Below are positions 8,776-20,075 of a stretch of 35,507 nt of DNA, piece by piece. The notes beneath the pieces were generated by a model. It worked only from the letters and a program-made list of their open reading frames with translations. It was not told the origin of the DNA and did no database searches. Position 1 is the first letter of the stretch, and the number at the start of each line of letters is the position of its first letter. Both the position numbers and the translations under genes were made by a program. This stretch comes from Persephonella sp. (GTDB taxonomy: Bacteria; Aquificota; Aquificia; Aquificales; Hydrogenothermaceae), in NCBI GenBank assembly GCA_030949555.1, contig JAUZSJ010000037.1, positions 1-35,507 of the forward strand. The letters run 5' to 3'.

Positions 8776-9954
8776 ATGATAAAACTTGAAAAAAATTACT
8801 GGAAGAAGTTTCCTATATGGAAAGATGTCTCAAGGTGGGACTGGGAAGACTGGAAATGGCAGATAAAAAACAGAATAAGGTCTATTTCTCAGCTTGAAGA
8901 AATATTAGGCATTGACCTGTCCTCTGCCAAAAAAGTGGAAAAAGTGTTCAGGACAGGAACTACTCCATACTATTTATCCCTAGTCAAAGACCTTTCAGAC
9001 CTGAGTAATCCTATTCTCAAACAGATACTCCCTTCCTGTGAGGAAATAGACCCACAAATACAGTCAGAAGGCAGTTTTGACCCTTTCAAAGAAGAGATTA
9101 TGAGCCCCGTTAAAGGACTGACTCACAGATATCCTGATAGAGTTCTTTTCAGGGTTACAACATTCTGCTCTGTTTACTGCAGACACTGTATGAGAAAAAG
9201 GATTTTTTTAGAAGAAGAAAGGGCAAAGAAGTATGAAGATTATATAAAAATGATTAATTACATCAGAGAAAATCCTGCCGTAAAAGAGGTTCTCATATCT
9301 GGTGGAGACCCATTAACACTTCCCAACAGAAAGTTAGAGTTTATATTAGAACATCTCAGTAAAATTGAACATGTTGAGATTATAAGAATAGGAACAAGGG
9401 AGTTGGTTGTTAATCCTTATAGATTTTTTGACGATGGGCTTCTTGAACTGTTAAATAGATACGATAAACTGTGGATTGTTACACATTTCAATCATCCAGA
9501 TGAAGTTACAGATATTGTCAAAAAGGCTGTTAGAAACATACTTTCAACAGGAACTCCAGTTTTAAATCAGGCAGTTTTGCTGAAAGACATAAATGACAGT
9601 CCTAACACAATTGAAAATTTGATGAGAAGCCTTCTTCATGTAAAGATAAAACCTTACTATCTATTTTACTGCGACCCAACAAAAGGGGTTTTGCATTTCA
9701 GAACCGACATTAAAAAGGGAGTAGAGATATTAGAGCATCTGAGGGGAAATCTGTCTGGAATAGGTATTCCAACCTATGCAGTAGACCTGCCAGGAGGATT
9801 AGGCAAAATTCCTTTAACTCCAGAATATGTGTTAGAAGAGACAGACGAGTATATACTCCTCAAAAGTCCCTACGGAAAGACAGTAAAAATAAACAGGCAC
9901 AATTCTGATATAATAAACAATCATACAAAAAAACAGGAGGATTTATGCTTATAA
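8776..9954 (+). CDS. kamA: Lysine 2,3-aminomutase family radical SAM protein
   Basis: WDWEDWKWQIKNRI, LTHRYPDRVLFRVTTFCSVYCRHCMRKR (CX3CX2C), ISGGDPLTLPN. Confidence 0.9.
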   Translation: MIKLEKNYWKKFPIWKDVSRWDWEDWKWQIKNRIRSISQLEEILGIDLSSAKKVEKVFRTGTTPYYLSLVKDLSDLSNPILKQILPSCEEIDPQIQSEGSFDPFKEEIMSPVKGLTHRYPDRVLFRVTTFCSVYCRHCMRKRIFLEEERAKKYEDYIKMINYIRENPAVKEVLISGGDPLTLPNRKLEFILEHLSKIEHVEIIRIGTRELVVNPYRFFDDGLLELLNRYDKLWIVTHFNHPDEVTDIVKKAVRNILSTGTPVLNQAVLLKDINDSPNTIENLMRSLLHVKIKPYYLFYCDPTKGVLHFRTDIKKGVEILEHLRGNLSGIGIPTYAVDLPGGLGKIPLTPEYVLEETDEYILLKSPYGKTVKINRHNSDIINNHTKKQEDLCL

Positions 9955-11088
9955 AGGAAAGGCTGTTTACACCGGGACCTGTTCCTCTACCTCCACAGGT
10001 TATAAAAGCCCTTGGACAGCAGATTATCCACCACAGAACACCAGAGTTTACCCATATATTCAAAGATGTAAGGGAAAAATTGCAGAAACTGTTAAAAACA
10101 GAAAGGGATGTTATTCTGTTTTCTTCATCCGGAACAGGGGCTATGGAAGCATCTGTTTTAAACTTTTTCAGGAAAGGTGACAGGGTTTTAATAATAGAAA
10201 TGCAGGTAAGTTTGGACAGGGATGGAAGGAGATAGCCTCACAGTTTGAGCTGAAAGTAGTTGATTATGAGATAGAATGGGGCAAAACATACGATAAAGAC
10301 AGAATAGTTGAGATAGTTGGCGAGTTTCCAGATATTAAAGGAATATTTGTCCAGCAATCAGAAACTTCCACAACAACATATCACGATGTTAAGTTTTTAG
10401 GTGAGATTTCTGCAAAGCTTGAGGACTGTATATTAGTTGTTGACGGTATAACCTCTGTAGGGGTTTACGAAGTTTATCCAGAGGATACAGGAATAGATGT
10501 TCTTGTTACAGGCTCCCAAAAAGCATTGATGCTTCCACCAGGATTATCTGTCCTTTACTTTAGCGAAAAGGCTGAAAAAAGACTATCCAAAAGTAATATA
10601 CCAAAGTATTACTTTGACGTTGCAAAGGAAGTAAAAAACAGCAAAAAGGTCAGACTGCATACACCCCCGCCATAAATCTGATTATTGCCCTGAAGGAAAG
10701 TTTAAACCTTATGCTTGATGAGGGTGTTGAAAACCTTGCAAAAAGACATCGGATACTTGCTCAGGCAACAAGAGAGGCTGTAAAGGAAATAGGTCTTAAG
10801 CTTCTGTCAGAAAGTCCTTCAAACTCAGCCACAGGTGTTTATGCTCCTGCAGGAATAGATGCTGACCAGCTGAGGGAAAAGTTGTTAGAATTAGGCTTTA
10901 GAGTTGCAGGAGGACAGGACCATCTAAAGGGAAAGGTTTTTCGCATAGCCCACATGGGATACTTTGATTTTAACGACGTTATACAGGTTATATCAGGATT
11001 AGAGATGGCACTATACAAAATAGGACTGAATGTTGAACTTGGAAAAGGTGTCATAAAAGCTCAGGAAGTAATAGTAAACAACATCTGA
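9945..11088 (+). CDS. Class V aminotransferase (alanine-glyoxylate / serine-glyoxylate type), two frameshifts
   Basis: LFTPGPVPLPPQVIKAL...QIIHHRTPEF; TGSQKALMLPPGLSVLYFSEKA in the frame between ~10205 and ~10648; IDADQLREKLLELGFRVAGGQDHLKGKVFRIAHMG at the C-terminus. Confidence 0.85.
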
Positions 11089-11101
11089 AGGAGAGAGAGA
11101 A

Positions 11102-11741
11102 ATGGCTGTAAGGATTATATACGTAAGACATGCAGAAAGCCTGTGGAATCCTATAGGAAGATATCAGGGAAGGCTTGACCCTGAGCTGTCAAGAAGAGGG
11201 CATAAACAGGCAGGAACTTTTAGCCCTCACCCTCAAGAAATATAAACCTTCAGCCCTTTACTCAAGTCCTTTAAAAAGAACTTACATGACCGCTGAATAC
11301 ATATCTAAAGAGTTAGGTCTTGAGATACAAACAGACAAGGACATTATAGAGATAGACCACGGGGAATGGTCTGGAATGTTAGTTGAAGAGGTAAAGGAAA
11401 AATACCCAGATATGTTCCGTCAGTGGCTTTATGAACCGGAAACAATCAAATTTCCCCATGGAGAAACACTGGTTGATGTTTATAACAGGGTTAAGAGATT
11501 TCAGGAAAGGATGCTTGAAAAACACGATGGGGAGACAGTAATTGCAGTATCACACACAGTACCTATAAGGGCATCTTTTGTTGTAGGTCTTAATCTGCCT
11601 CTGGCAAAATTCTGGAGCTTTGGATGTGATAATGCTTCTTACTCAATACTGGATTACGAAAAGGTAAGACCTATCCTGTATAAACTGAACAACACATATT
11701 TCTTAGGTGATTTGTTTATTCCTGCATTAGATGCACTGTGA
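11102..11741 (+). CDS. Histidine phosphatase family protein, frameshift near 11211
   Basis: VRIIYVRHAESLWNPIGRYQGRLDPELSRRG then LKKYKPSALYSSPLKRTYMTAEYI...VSHTVPIRA in a second frame. Confidence 0.85.
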
Positions 11742-11751
11742 TGGGGAAGTG

Positions 11752-13009
11752 ATGAATATAGACTTACCAGCAGGCGTAAGAACATTCAGCAGAGCTGAAA
11801 CCTTTGAGATAAAACAGATAATAAAAAAGATAAACAATGTTTTTGAACAGTGGGCTTATGAAGAGATAAAGTTACCACTTTTTGAATATCTCTCTGTCCA
11901 CAGCAGAGGATTAGACGAGGGTATAATAAGCAAAAGCTTTAAAATCGTTGATAGAAGCAGTGGAGATATACTGACACTGAGGGCAGATTTTACCGCACAG
12001 ATAGCACGATACTTTTCCTCTTTGAAGAAAAAAGAACTACCTAAAAGATATTACTACACAGGCACAATATTCAGATATTCACCTCCGAAAGGAGATAATC
12101 TGTGGGAAAAAGTACAGACAGGTATTGAACTGATTGGTTCAAACAAAATTGAAGCAGATGCTGAAATAATAGCAGTAGCAAGTCAATCCCTGAAAGATTT
12201 AGGTATAGAAGACTTTCAGATTGATATAAACAACACACAGATTTTTAACTTTTTAAAAGGATATCTCAATCTGTTAGAAGAAGAATATGCAGAACTTATG
12301 GAGTTTATAAGAAGAAGAGAAATTTATAACCTGAAAAAGTTTGTCAATAGCAAAGGCATAACAGGGAAGATTAAAAAGTTTATAACAGAGATTCCTGCTT
12401 ATCAGGGGAACATATCACTGATAAACAGGTTGTCCCGGGAGTTCAAAATAAAAGGACTGGAAGAGATTTTTAATCAGCTCAAACAGATATACAGCATACT
12501 GAAAGAGTATGGTCTGTCAGACAGAATTATGTTTGACCTTGGAGAGACCAAAAGAGATTTCCTATTACACAGGTATTGTTTTTGAGATTTTCATTAAAGA
12601 TTTCTCAAAACCTGTAGGTCAGGGTGGAAGATATGACAATCTCATATCAAAATACAATGGGAATGTGCCAGCCACAGGATTTGCCTTTGACGTTCTGAGT
12701 ATATGGGAGTATATGAAGGAAAACAAACTTATAGAAAAGAAAAATTACAAAGATTTTTTTATTATTGATATAACCTCTGATAAGTCCCTTGCATACAAAA
12801 TAAGTAAAAAGCTCAGGGAAAAGGGTTATAAGGTAGGAAGAGACATTATAGATAGAGAAATTAAAAGCTCTATAAGATTTGCTTTTAACAACAGATACAG
12901 AAAAGTGATAGTTATTGGACTGGACAGCACTGAAAAAAGTATATATATTTATTCAACTGAAGAAAGTTTTGAGAAAAAAAGCGTTCAGGAATTTTTGAAA
13001 GAAGTATAG
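11752..13009 (+). CDS. hisZ: ATP phosphoribosyltransferase regulatory subunit HisZ, frameshift near ~12553
   Basis: LPAGVRTFSRAETFEIKQI, LRADFTAQIARY, YYTGIVFEIF, GQGGRYDNLISKY; motifs lie in two frames. Confidence 0.85.
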
Positions 13010-13050
13010 CACTTCTCAGGTGCTAAATACATATAAAAGGAGTTTTTTTT

Positions 13051-13539
13051 ATGAAGGCTACAGGTAACAAGGTGGTAACATTCCACTACACACTCAAGGA
13101 CAAAGAAACCGGAGAAGTCCTTGACAGCAGTCAGGCTTATGGTCAGCCTCTTACTGTACTGTTTGGTGCTGAAAACATTATTCCCGGATTAGAAAGCAGA
13201 ATGGAAGGTATGGAGGCAGGAGAAAAGAGAACTATTGAAGTTCCAGCTTCAGAGGCTTACGGAGAAAAGAATCCCGAGCTGGTTCAACAGGTTCCAAGAG
13301 AGTATTTTCAGGGCATTGAACTTCAGGAAGGTATGCCACTGCAGGCTCAGACACCAGACGGCCAGATTATAAACATGATTGTGGTAAACTTTGACGAAAC
13401 CAGTGTCACTGTTGACATGAACCATCCATTAGCTGGAAAAGACCTTGTCTTTGAAGTAGAAGTTGTTAATGTTAGAGATGCGTCTTTAGAAGAGATTAAA
13501 CATGGACATCCCCACGGAGAAGGTGGCGTCCAGCATTAA
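13051..13539 (+). CDS. slyD: FKBP-type peptidyl-prolyl isomerase, SlyD-like
   Basis: VTFHYTLKDKETGEVLDSS, FGAENIIPGLESRMEGMEAGEKRTIEVPASEAYGE, C-terminal His cluster. Confidence 0.9.
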   Translation: MKATGNKVVTFHYTLKDKETGEVLDSSQAYGQPLTVLFGAENIIPGLESRMEGMEAGEKRTIEVPASEAYGEKNPELVQQVPREYFQGIELQEGMPLQAQTPDGQIINMIVVNFDETSVTVDMNHPLAGKDLVFEVEVVNVRDASLEEIKHGHPHGEGGVQH

Positions 13540-14272
13540 GATAAAAGGGGGTACTCCCCCTTATCTTTTCTTTCCACTTAACAGCCAAATCAGGATAATC
13601 TGATGCAATTGCATCAATACCTCTGCTGTGCATAAGCTTCGCTGTTTCATAATCATTTATAACCCATGAAACTACCTTCAGATTTAACCTGTGGGCAAAG
13701 TTTACCGCCTTTCCCGTAGAAAGTCTGTAAAGGGAGAGGACAAACTCACAGTTTATTTTCTTTGCCTGATATATCTTCCCGGGAGGTTTCATATAAATCA
13801 GCCCAGTTTTCAGTTGAGGGTTAATCTCTTTCACCTTTATCAGTGCTTCTTCAAAAAAGGATATAAATCCTACCCACTTTTCAGCATTATAAGAGATTAC
13901 TGTCTCAACAACTTTTTCTGTAGTTTCAGGCTCTTTTATCTCAACAAAAAGACCTGCTTTTCCACCTACTGTTTTTATAGCATCTTTCAAAGAAGCAATA
14001 GGTTCTCCATCTATCGTTATGTTTTCTTTTATGAAATCATAGCTCAGCTGTGAAGGGATAAAAGCTCTGCCTGTAAGTCTTTTAAAATCCCTATCGTGTA
14101 AAAGGATAAGCTCACTATCTTTTGTCTGCCTGACATCAACTTCCACTATATCAGCTCCAACCTTAATAGCATACTCAATAGCAGCCAGTGTATTTTCAGG
14201 CTTTCTTCCCTTTGCACCTCTATGACCAACAACAGCAAAGGGTTTCTTTGAGATAATATCAATAATATCCAC
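13496..14272 (-). CDS. Glycerophosphodiester phosphodiesterase family protein (true 3' end uncertain)
   Basis: AVVGHRGAKGRKPENTLAAIEYAIKVGADIVEVDVRQTKDSELILLHDRDFKRLTG; GTG start. Confidence 0.85.
   Translation of the reverse strand: MDIIDIISKKPFAVVGHRGAKGRKPENTLAAIEYAIKVGADIVEVDVRQTKDSELILLHDRDFKRLTGRAFIPSQLSYDFIKENITIDGEPIASLKDAIKTVGGKAGLFVEIKEPETTEKVVETVISYNAEKWVGFISFFEEALIKVKEINPQLKTGLIYMKPPGKIYQAKKINCEFVLSLYRLSTGKAVNFAHRLNLKVVSWVINDYETAKLMHSRGIDAIASDYPDLAVKWKEKIRGSTPFYLNAGRHLLRGDVHV
13538..13570. terminator. Bidirectional intrinsic-terminator-like hairpin
   Basis: AAGATAAAAGGGGG-TACT-CCCCCTTATCTT followed by TTC, between convergent genes. Confidence 0.8.
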
Positions 14273-14274
14273 AG

Positions 14275-16519
14275 CTACCTCTCTAAATTTTTGAACTGTA
14301 TTCTAAGGGCATTCAAAACTACAGTAACAGAGCTAAAAGACATGGCTATTCCTGCAAATACAGGTTTCAGCATAATTCCAAAAGGATACAGGACTCCTGC
14401 AGCTATGGGTATTCCAATAAGATTGTAAATATAAGCCCAAGAACAGGTTCTGTTTTATTATCTGGAAAGAATGTTTTGAAAGATTTATAGTTTTTATAAG
14501 TAGATTCAGGTCTTTTTTATCAGGACTATATCACCTGCCTCTTTTGCTATATCTGTCGCCTGTAAAACAGCTATCCCGACATCAGAAACAGCCATTGAGG
14601 GAGCATCGTTTATTCCGTCCCCTACAAAGGCTACTTTTCTGCCCTTTTTCTGTTCTTCTTTGACAATTCTGTATTTTTCTTCTGGAAGAAGCTGGTAATA
14701 ACATTCATCTATATTTAGAGTCTCACACACCCTTTTACCTGCATTCTCTTTATCTCCAGTAAGAAGAACTGTTCTAAAGCCCATTTTTTTAAGCTGTGAT
14801 ATTACCCACTTTGCCTCTTCTTTTAATCTGTCTTCAAGATAAAACTCAGCAACAACAGTTCCATCTACACCTATAAACAGCTCTGTATAATCTGAATCAG
14901 ATTTTACTGTGTAACCATTTTCAGAAAGGAATTTCCCATTACCTGTGATAACAGTTCTGCCGTCAACCTTTCCTTTAATCCCTTTACCAGGAATAGATTT
15001 TATACTTTCAGCTTTTACATCAGTTTCTGGAATATATGGAAGGACAGCCTGAGAAACAGGGTGACTGCTACTTTTCAGCAGGGGATATGCCAGGAAGAGA
15101 AGATTTTCATGGTGTATCAACTTTTTAATAACAGATGGTTTCCCCTCTGTCAGGGTTCCTGTCTTGTCAAAAATGATTGTGTTAATACTGTTTATCTTTT
15201 CAACAATCTCAGGATTTTTTATAAGAATCCCCTCTTTTGCACCTCTTCCAACAGAAGCAACAACAGCAATAGGAGTGGCAATTCCAAGAGCACAGGGACA
15301 GGCAATAATCAGAACAGATACCGCAGACAAAAATGCAATGTCCGGTCTATCAAGCATATACCATATATCAAATGTCAGGATGGAAATAATAATTATGGCA
15401 GGAACAAAAATAGCAACAATCCTGTCTGCAAGCCTTCCAACTGGAGGTTTTTTTTCCTGAGCTTCAGATAAAAGTTTAATCATCTGGGAAACAAAACTGT
15501 CTTTTCCTGTTTTTTCTGCCTTTACAAGAATAAATCCGTCTGTGTTAACAGTTTCCTCCTATTACTGTATCTCCCTCTTTTTAAAAAGCAGGAACAGACT
15601 CTCCAGTAATCATGGACTGGTCAATCTCTGCAGAACCTGAAATAACTATACCGTCAACAGGTATCTTCTCTCCTGTTTTTACAGCAACAGTATCACCTTT
15701 CAGTATATTTTCAACGGGAATTTTTATCTCTTTTCCATCAACTATAACAGTTGCTTCCTGAGGTTTTAGATTGAGAAGTTTTTTCATAAAGTCAGAAGCT
15801 TTATTTTTGAACGACTTTCTAAATATCTTCCCAAAAGAACAAAGGTTATGATAGCAGCAGCACCGTCAAAATACAGGTTTCTCATATCTGGAGGAAAGAA
15901 CTCAGGAAAGAAAAGGACAGAAAGAGAGTAAAAGTAGGCTGCAGATGTCCCTATTACAACAAGAAGGTTCATGTCTGCAATTCTGTTTTTTAGGCCAGAA
16001 AATGCTGATTTATAAAACTCAAAGCCTCCGTAAAACTGAACAACAGTTGCAAGTATCAATACAATAAAATTTTTACATCTGATTGGAACAGATTAGAAAA
16101 ATGGACTATGAATATAATAGCAGTCAGAACACAGGCAACTGTAAACCTATATTTCAGTTCCCTTTCTTCTTCTAACTTTTTTTTTCAAAATCCTCCAGAG
16201 ATTCTGAGGCCTGATAACCAAGCTCACCAATCTTTTTTATTATCTGCTCTTTTGTTATTTTTGAGGGGTCAAACTCAAATATTCCCTTTGATGTTGCAAG
16301 GTTGACAGATGCTGTTATTATCCCTTCTGTTGCTCCAAGTGTTGCCTCAATACCAGCAGCACAGCCTGCACAGTGCATCCCTGATATGTTCAGCTCAATT
16401 TTCTCAATGCCGGTAGCTTTTTTCTCTGAACTTTTTTTCTCACCTTTTTTTCCAAAGAAAAACCAGCTGATGCCCCCAATAAGTGTTATAGAAACTGTCA
16501 GAACTGCCCATTTATCCAA
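14275..16519 (-). CDS. copA: Copper-translocating P1B-type ATPase with N-terminal TM plus HMA domain; several frameshifts
   Basis: HMA motif [51 protein letters not shown]; reading frame breaks near 14500, 15483-15581, 15784 and 16060-16172. Confidence 0.9.
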
Positions 16520-16609
16520 GTATCAGACCTCCTTCTGGTATAACTATAATTTATAACTTTTTGCCACAAAATAAAAGGTTTTTCTGATAAAATTACGAAA
16601 AGAGTAAGT

Positions 16610-17716
16610 ATGGTTAAAGGAGAGAAAAAGATATATCTGAAAGGTTTTAGAAGCTGGGCAGAGATTAACAGAAAAAGGCTGACAGAAAATGTATCTATGA
16701 TTTATAACTTTACAGGAAAATATATATTTGCAGTTGTTAAGGCAGATGCATATGGACACGGAGCTGTCAATGTATCAAAGATACTGGAAGAAATTCCAGA
16801 GGTTAGATATCTGTGCGTTGCCACAGCAGAAGAGGGCAAAGAACTGAGAAAAGCAGGTGTTTCCAAAAAAATTCTTGTCTTAGGTGGAATTTTAGATGAC
16901 GAAGTAAAATGTTTTAGAGATTACAGCCTCATTCCTGTTGTGTCTGACTTTTATCAGCTTAATCTTGCCCTGAAGGAGAACCTTAAAACTGTACATCTTA
17001 AGTTTGATACAGGCATGCACAGGTTAGGATTCCTTTCTGATGAGATTGAAGAGGTAATCAAAAAAGTAAAAGGTTTAGATATTGAAGGTCTGATGTCCCA
17101 CTTTCCTTCAGCTGATACAGACCGTGAACTTACTGAAAAGCAGATTTTAACTTTCCGCAGTATTGTAAATACTTTCCAGCGTTCAGGAATTTATCCTAAA
17201 TACATCCATTTGCAAAACAGTGCAGGACTTGTTTACAACTGTGATTACTGTAATGCTGTAAGAGTTGGTATCTCTATATATGGGGGAAAACCCTCTAACA
17301 ATTTTCCTCTTCCTGTAAAAACTGTTATGTCAGTAAAGGCAAAGGTCATCACTGTTAAAAAACTGAAAAAAGGCGATACTGTCTCTTATGGTGGAACATT
17401 TAGAGCTCATAGAGATATGGATATTGCTGTAGTTGCATTTGGTTATGCAGACGGACTCCCACGGGAGCTGTCTAATAAAGGATTTTTCCTCTTCAAAGAC
17501 AGAAAGCTAAGAATATTAGGTAATATTACAATGGATATGACAGTAATTGATGCTACAGGAATAAAAATTAAACCTATGGATACTGTAACAGTTATTGGAA
17601 AAGATTGTAAAAAGGAGATATATTTTGAAGATATTGCAAAAATGTGCAGAACAATACCTTATGAAATTATGTGCAGGATATCAAAAAGGGTAAAAAGGGT
17701 AGTAGTTGATGAATAA
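16610..17716 (+). CDS. alr: Alanine racemase
   Basis: RSWAEINRKRLTENV, FAVVKADAYGHGAVNVSKIL, HLKFDTGMHRLGF, VRVGISIYGG. Confidence 0.95.
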   Translation: MVKGEKKIYLKGFRSWAEINRKRLTENVSMIYNFTGKYIFAVVKADAYGHGAVNVSKILEEIPEVRYLCVATAEEGKELRKAGVSKKILVLGGILDDEVKCFRDYSLIPVVSDFYQLNLALKENLKTVHLKFDTGMHRLGFLSDEIEEVIKKVKGLDIEGLMSHFPSADTDRELTEKQILTFRSIVNTFQRSGIYPKYIHLQNSAGLVYNCDYCNAVRVGISIYGGKPSNNFPLPVKTVMSVKAKVITVKKLKKGDTVSYGGTFRAHRDMDIAVVAFGYADGLPRELSNKGFFLFKDRKLRILGNITMDMTVIDATGIKIKPMDTVTVIGKDCKKEIYFEDIAKMCRTIPYEIMCRISKRVKRVVVDE

Positions 17717-19070
17717 TCAGAACATAACAATCCTGGTTGTTGACGATGAGAAGAACATAACAGACCTGCTTAAGGATATATTGGAAGACGAAGGTTTTTC
17801 CGTAGAAACTGCATCAGATATAAAAGAAGCAAAAGAAAAGCTTAGAGAAAAAGATTATGAGGTTATTTTCCTTGATGTGTGGCTCCCTGATGGTGAAGGG
17901 ACAGACCTTATACCTTTTATAAAAGAAAGTAGCCAGATAACAAAAATTATTATGATATCCGGTCATGCAAACATTCCTGTTGCAGTCAAAGCATTAAAAG
18001 AAGGAGCCTATGACTTTTTAGAAAAACCTATATCAACAGATTCAATCCTTGCTGTTCTTCAGAAAGCAATAAACGAGATAAAGAAAGACCTTGAATATAT
18101 ATTTCTGAAACAACAACAGACAAAAGATATTGAGATAATAGGAAATAGTCCTCCAATAATAAAGCTTAAAAAGCAGATTGAGAAGGTAGCAAGAACAAAT
18201 GCATGGGTGATGGTTTTTGGTGAAAATGGAACAGGAAAGGAGCTTGTAGCAAAATCTATACATTTCTTGAGTGAGAGGGCAAATAAACCATTTGTTGACA
18301 TAAACTGTGCTGCCTTGCCAGACGACCTTATTGAAGCAGAGCTGTTTGGTTATGAAAAAGGAGCATTTACAGGAGCTGTAAACAGAAAAATTGGAAAGTT
18401 AGAGATAGCAGACGGAGGAACACTGTTTTTAGATGAAGTGACAGATATGAGTTTATCTGCACAGGCAAAACTCCTCAGAGTTTTAGAGGAAAAAGAGTTC
18501 ACAAGACTTGGAAGCAACCACAAAATAAAGGTAGATATCAGAGTTATATCTGCTACAAATAAAGATTTAGAAAAGGAGATAGAAGAGGGAAGGTTCAGAC
18601 AGGATCTGGCATTCAGACTTGCAGTTGTTCCCATATATGTTCCTCCTCTCAGAGAGAGGGGAGAAGACATAATACTACTGGCAGAACATTTTCTGAAAAA
18701 ATCCTGTATTGAAAACAAGATGAACCCTATAAAACTGTCAGAAGAAGTTAAAAAAGTACTCCTGCGGTATAGCTGGCCGGGAAATGTAAGGGAGCTGAAA
18801 AACCTGATGGAAAGGCTGTGTATATTTGCTACAGGAGAAGAGATTACACTGGAAGATATCCCTCCACACATGTTTAAAGGAAAATCACCAACAGGCACTA
18901 AAAAAATAGAGATAAAGCCACTGAAAAAAGTGAGAGAAGAAGCTGAAAGGGAAGTTATAAAGCTTGCCCTTAAAAAATACGGCAGAAACCTGAGGGAAGT
19001 GGCAAAAGCACTGGAAATAGACCTCTCTTCCCTTTACAGAAAACTAAAGCAGTATAATCTGGAGGAGTAA
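17706..19070 (+). CDS. Sigma54-dependent NtrC-family response regulator
   Basis: Receiver domain ILVVDDEKNITDLLKDILEDEG; GENGTGKELVAKSIH, AELFGYEKGAFTGAVNRKIGKLEIADGGTLFLDEV; C-terminal HTH LREVAKALEIDLSSLYRKLKQY. Confidence 0.95.
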   Translation: MMNNQNITILVVDDEKNITDLLKDILEDEGFSVETASDIKEAKEKLREKDYEVIFLDVWLPDGEGTDLIPFIKESSQITKIIMISGHANIPVAVKALKEGAYDFLEKPISTDSILAVLQKAINEIKKDLEYIFLKQQQTKDIEIIGNSPPIIKLKKQIEKVARTNAWVMVFGENGTGKELVAKSIHFLSERANKPFVDINCAALPDDLIEAELFGYEKGAFTGAVNRKIGKLEIADGGTLFLDEVTDMSLSAQAKLLRVLEEKEFTRLGSNHKIKVDIRVISATNKDLEKEIEEGRFRQDLAFRLAVVPIYVPPLRERGEDIILLAEHFLKKSCIENKMNPIKLSEEVKKVLLRYSWPGNVRELKNLMERLCIFATGEEITLEDIPPHMFKGKSPTGTKKIEIKPLKKVREEAEREVIKLALKKYGRNLREVAKALEIDLSSLYRKLKQYNLEE

Positions 19071-19072
19071 CC

Positions 19073-19258
19073 ATGCCATATGTAAACGTTAAGGTTGCCG
19101 GAAACCTGTCTAAGGAACAGAAGAAGAAAATTGTAGAAGGTATAACAAAACTTCTGCAGGAAGTGGCCAATAAGCCTCCATCTGCAACTTATGTTGTGAT
19201 AGAAGAGATAGACAGGGATAACTGGGGAAAAGAAGGAAAACTGTTATCAGAAAAATGA
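19073..19258 (+). CDS. 4-oxalocrotonate tautomerase family protein
   Basis: MPYVNVKVAGNLSKEQKKKIVEGITKLLQEVANKPPSATYVVIEEIDRDNWG; Pro after initiator Met. Confidence 0.9.
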   Translation: MPYVNVKVAGNLSKEQKKKIVEGITKLLQEVANKPPSATYVVIEEIDRDNWGKEGKLLSEK

Positions 19259-19279
19259 AAAGCCCCCCTACATGGGGCT
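19257..19279 (-). terminator. Intrinsic-terminator-like hairpin downstream of the minus-strand OMP gene
   Basis: Minus strand AAGCCCC-ATGTAGG-GGGGCTTTTC. Confidence 0.65.
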
Positions 19280-20049
19280 TAAAAGAGAATACCAGCAGAT
19301 ATATACGGCTGTTTTATCTTCACATCTGCACTTGTGTTATCAACATCATCTATTTTTAGTTTTTCATATCTGTAGCCACCACCTATATAAAAGTCTGCAA
19401 GAATATTTCTGATAGGTTTTATTCTCACCTCTCCAGTGATATCGTAATAATGACTTCCCTGATACGCTATGCCATTTGCCTCAACTAAAAGGGAGAGAAA
19501 TCCTGCAGGCTTAATCTCTAATGAACCGTAAAGCATAGGAATAGGAGCTAAAAATGAGGTAGAATCTTCTATGTTTCCTGTTACATCCCTTACCTTTGCA
19601 TAAAAGTCTACCACTCTTATGTTCAGACCAATCTCAGCATCAATAATCTGAAATATATTTATAAAGGGCAGGTTATAAAAAAGAACAGCGTCATAATGGT
19701 CAAGGTCTAATTTTGTCTGAACTCTATCGTTTACGTTAACGGTTATATTCCCGAATGTATAACTTTTTGTAACTGTTCCATCTCCTGTAAATCTCATTTT
19801 GGTATATTGAAGTTTGATGTTAGGTAGCAATGGCACAGGATGTTCAAGTTTTACTCTGATAAAATAGGAGTTTTTGTCCCCAATGTTTAGGTCATCTTTT
19901 ATGTCTGCTCTATCCCCTTTGTACTGAACCCAGCCAGAGATTTTCTGCTTCATGTAACCTGCAGAGATTTCTCCATCAATTCCCGGAACAGCAAAAGAAG
20001 AACAGAAGATAGCTGAAGACAGGAATAAAAGCCCTACTGCTTTTTTCAT
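19279..20049 (-). CDS. Outer membrane beta-barrel protein, TIGR04219-like
   Basis: Signal peptide; alternating beta-strand pattern; GGGYRYEKLKIDDVDNTSADVKIKQPYISAGILF with aromatic terminus. Confidence 0.7.
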   Translation of the reverse strand: MKKAVGLLFLSSAIFCSSFAVPGIDGEISAGYMKQKISGWVQYKGDRADIKDDLNIGDKNSYFIRVKLEHPVPLLPNIKLQYTKMRFTGDGTVTKSYTFGNITVNVNDRVQTKLDLDHYDAVLFYNLPFINIFQIIDAEIGLNIRVVDFYAKVRDVTGNIEDSTSFLAPIPMLYGSLEIKPAGFLSLLVEANGIAYQGSHYYDITGEVRIKPIRNILADFYIGGGYRYEKLKIDDVDNTSADVKIKQPYISAGILF

Positions 20050-20075
20050 AAGGAAAACCTCCTGATTTTTTTATA

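Noticed and set aside
10205-10648. Programmed frameshifting in the aminotransferase
   Set aside because: Two unrelated shifts without slippery heptamers or a clear stimulatory structure; sequencing indels are simpler.
15061-15471. Antisense ORFs opposite copA, serA and the NtrC gene
   Set aside because: Shadow ORFs opposite well-supported coding frames; low complexity and no motifs.
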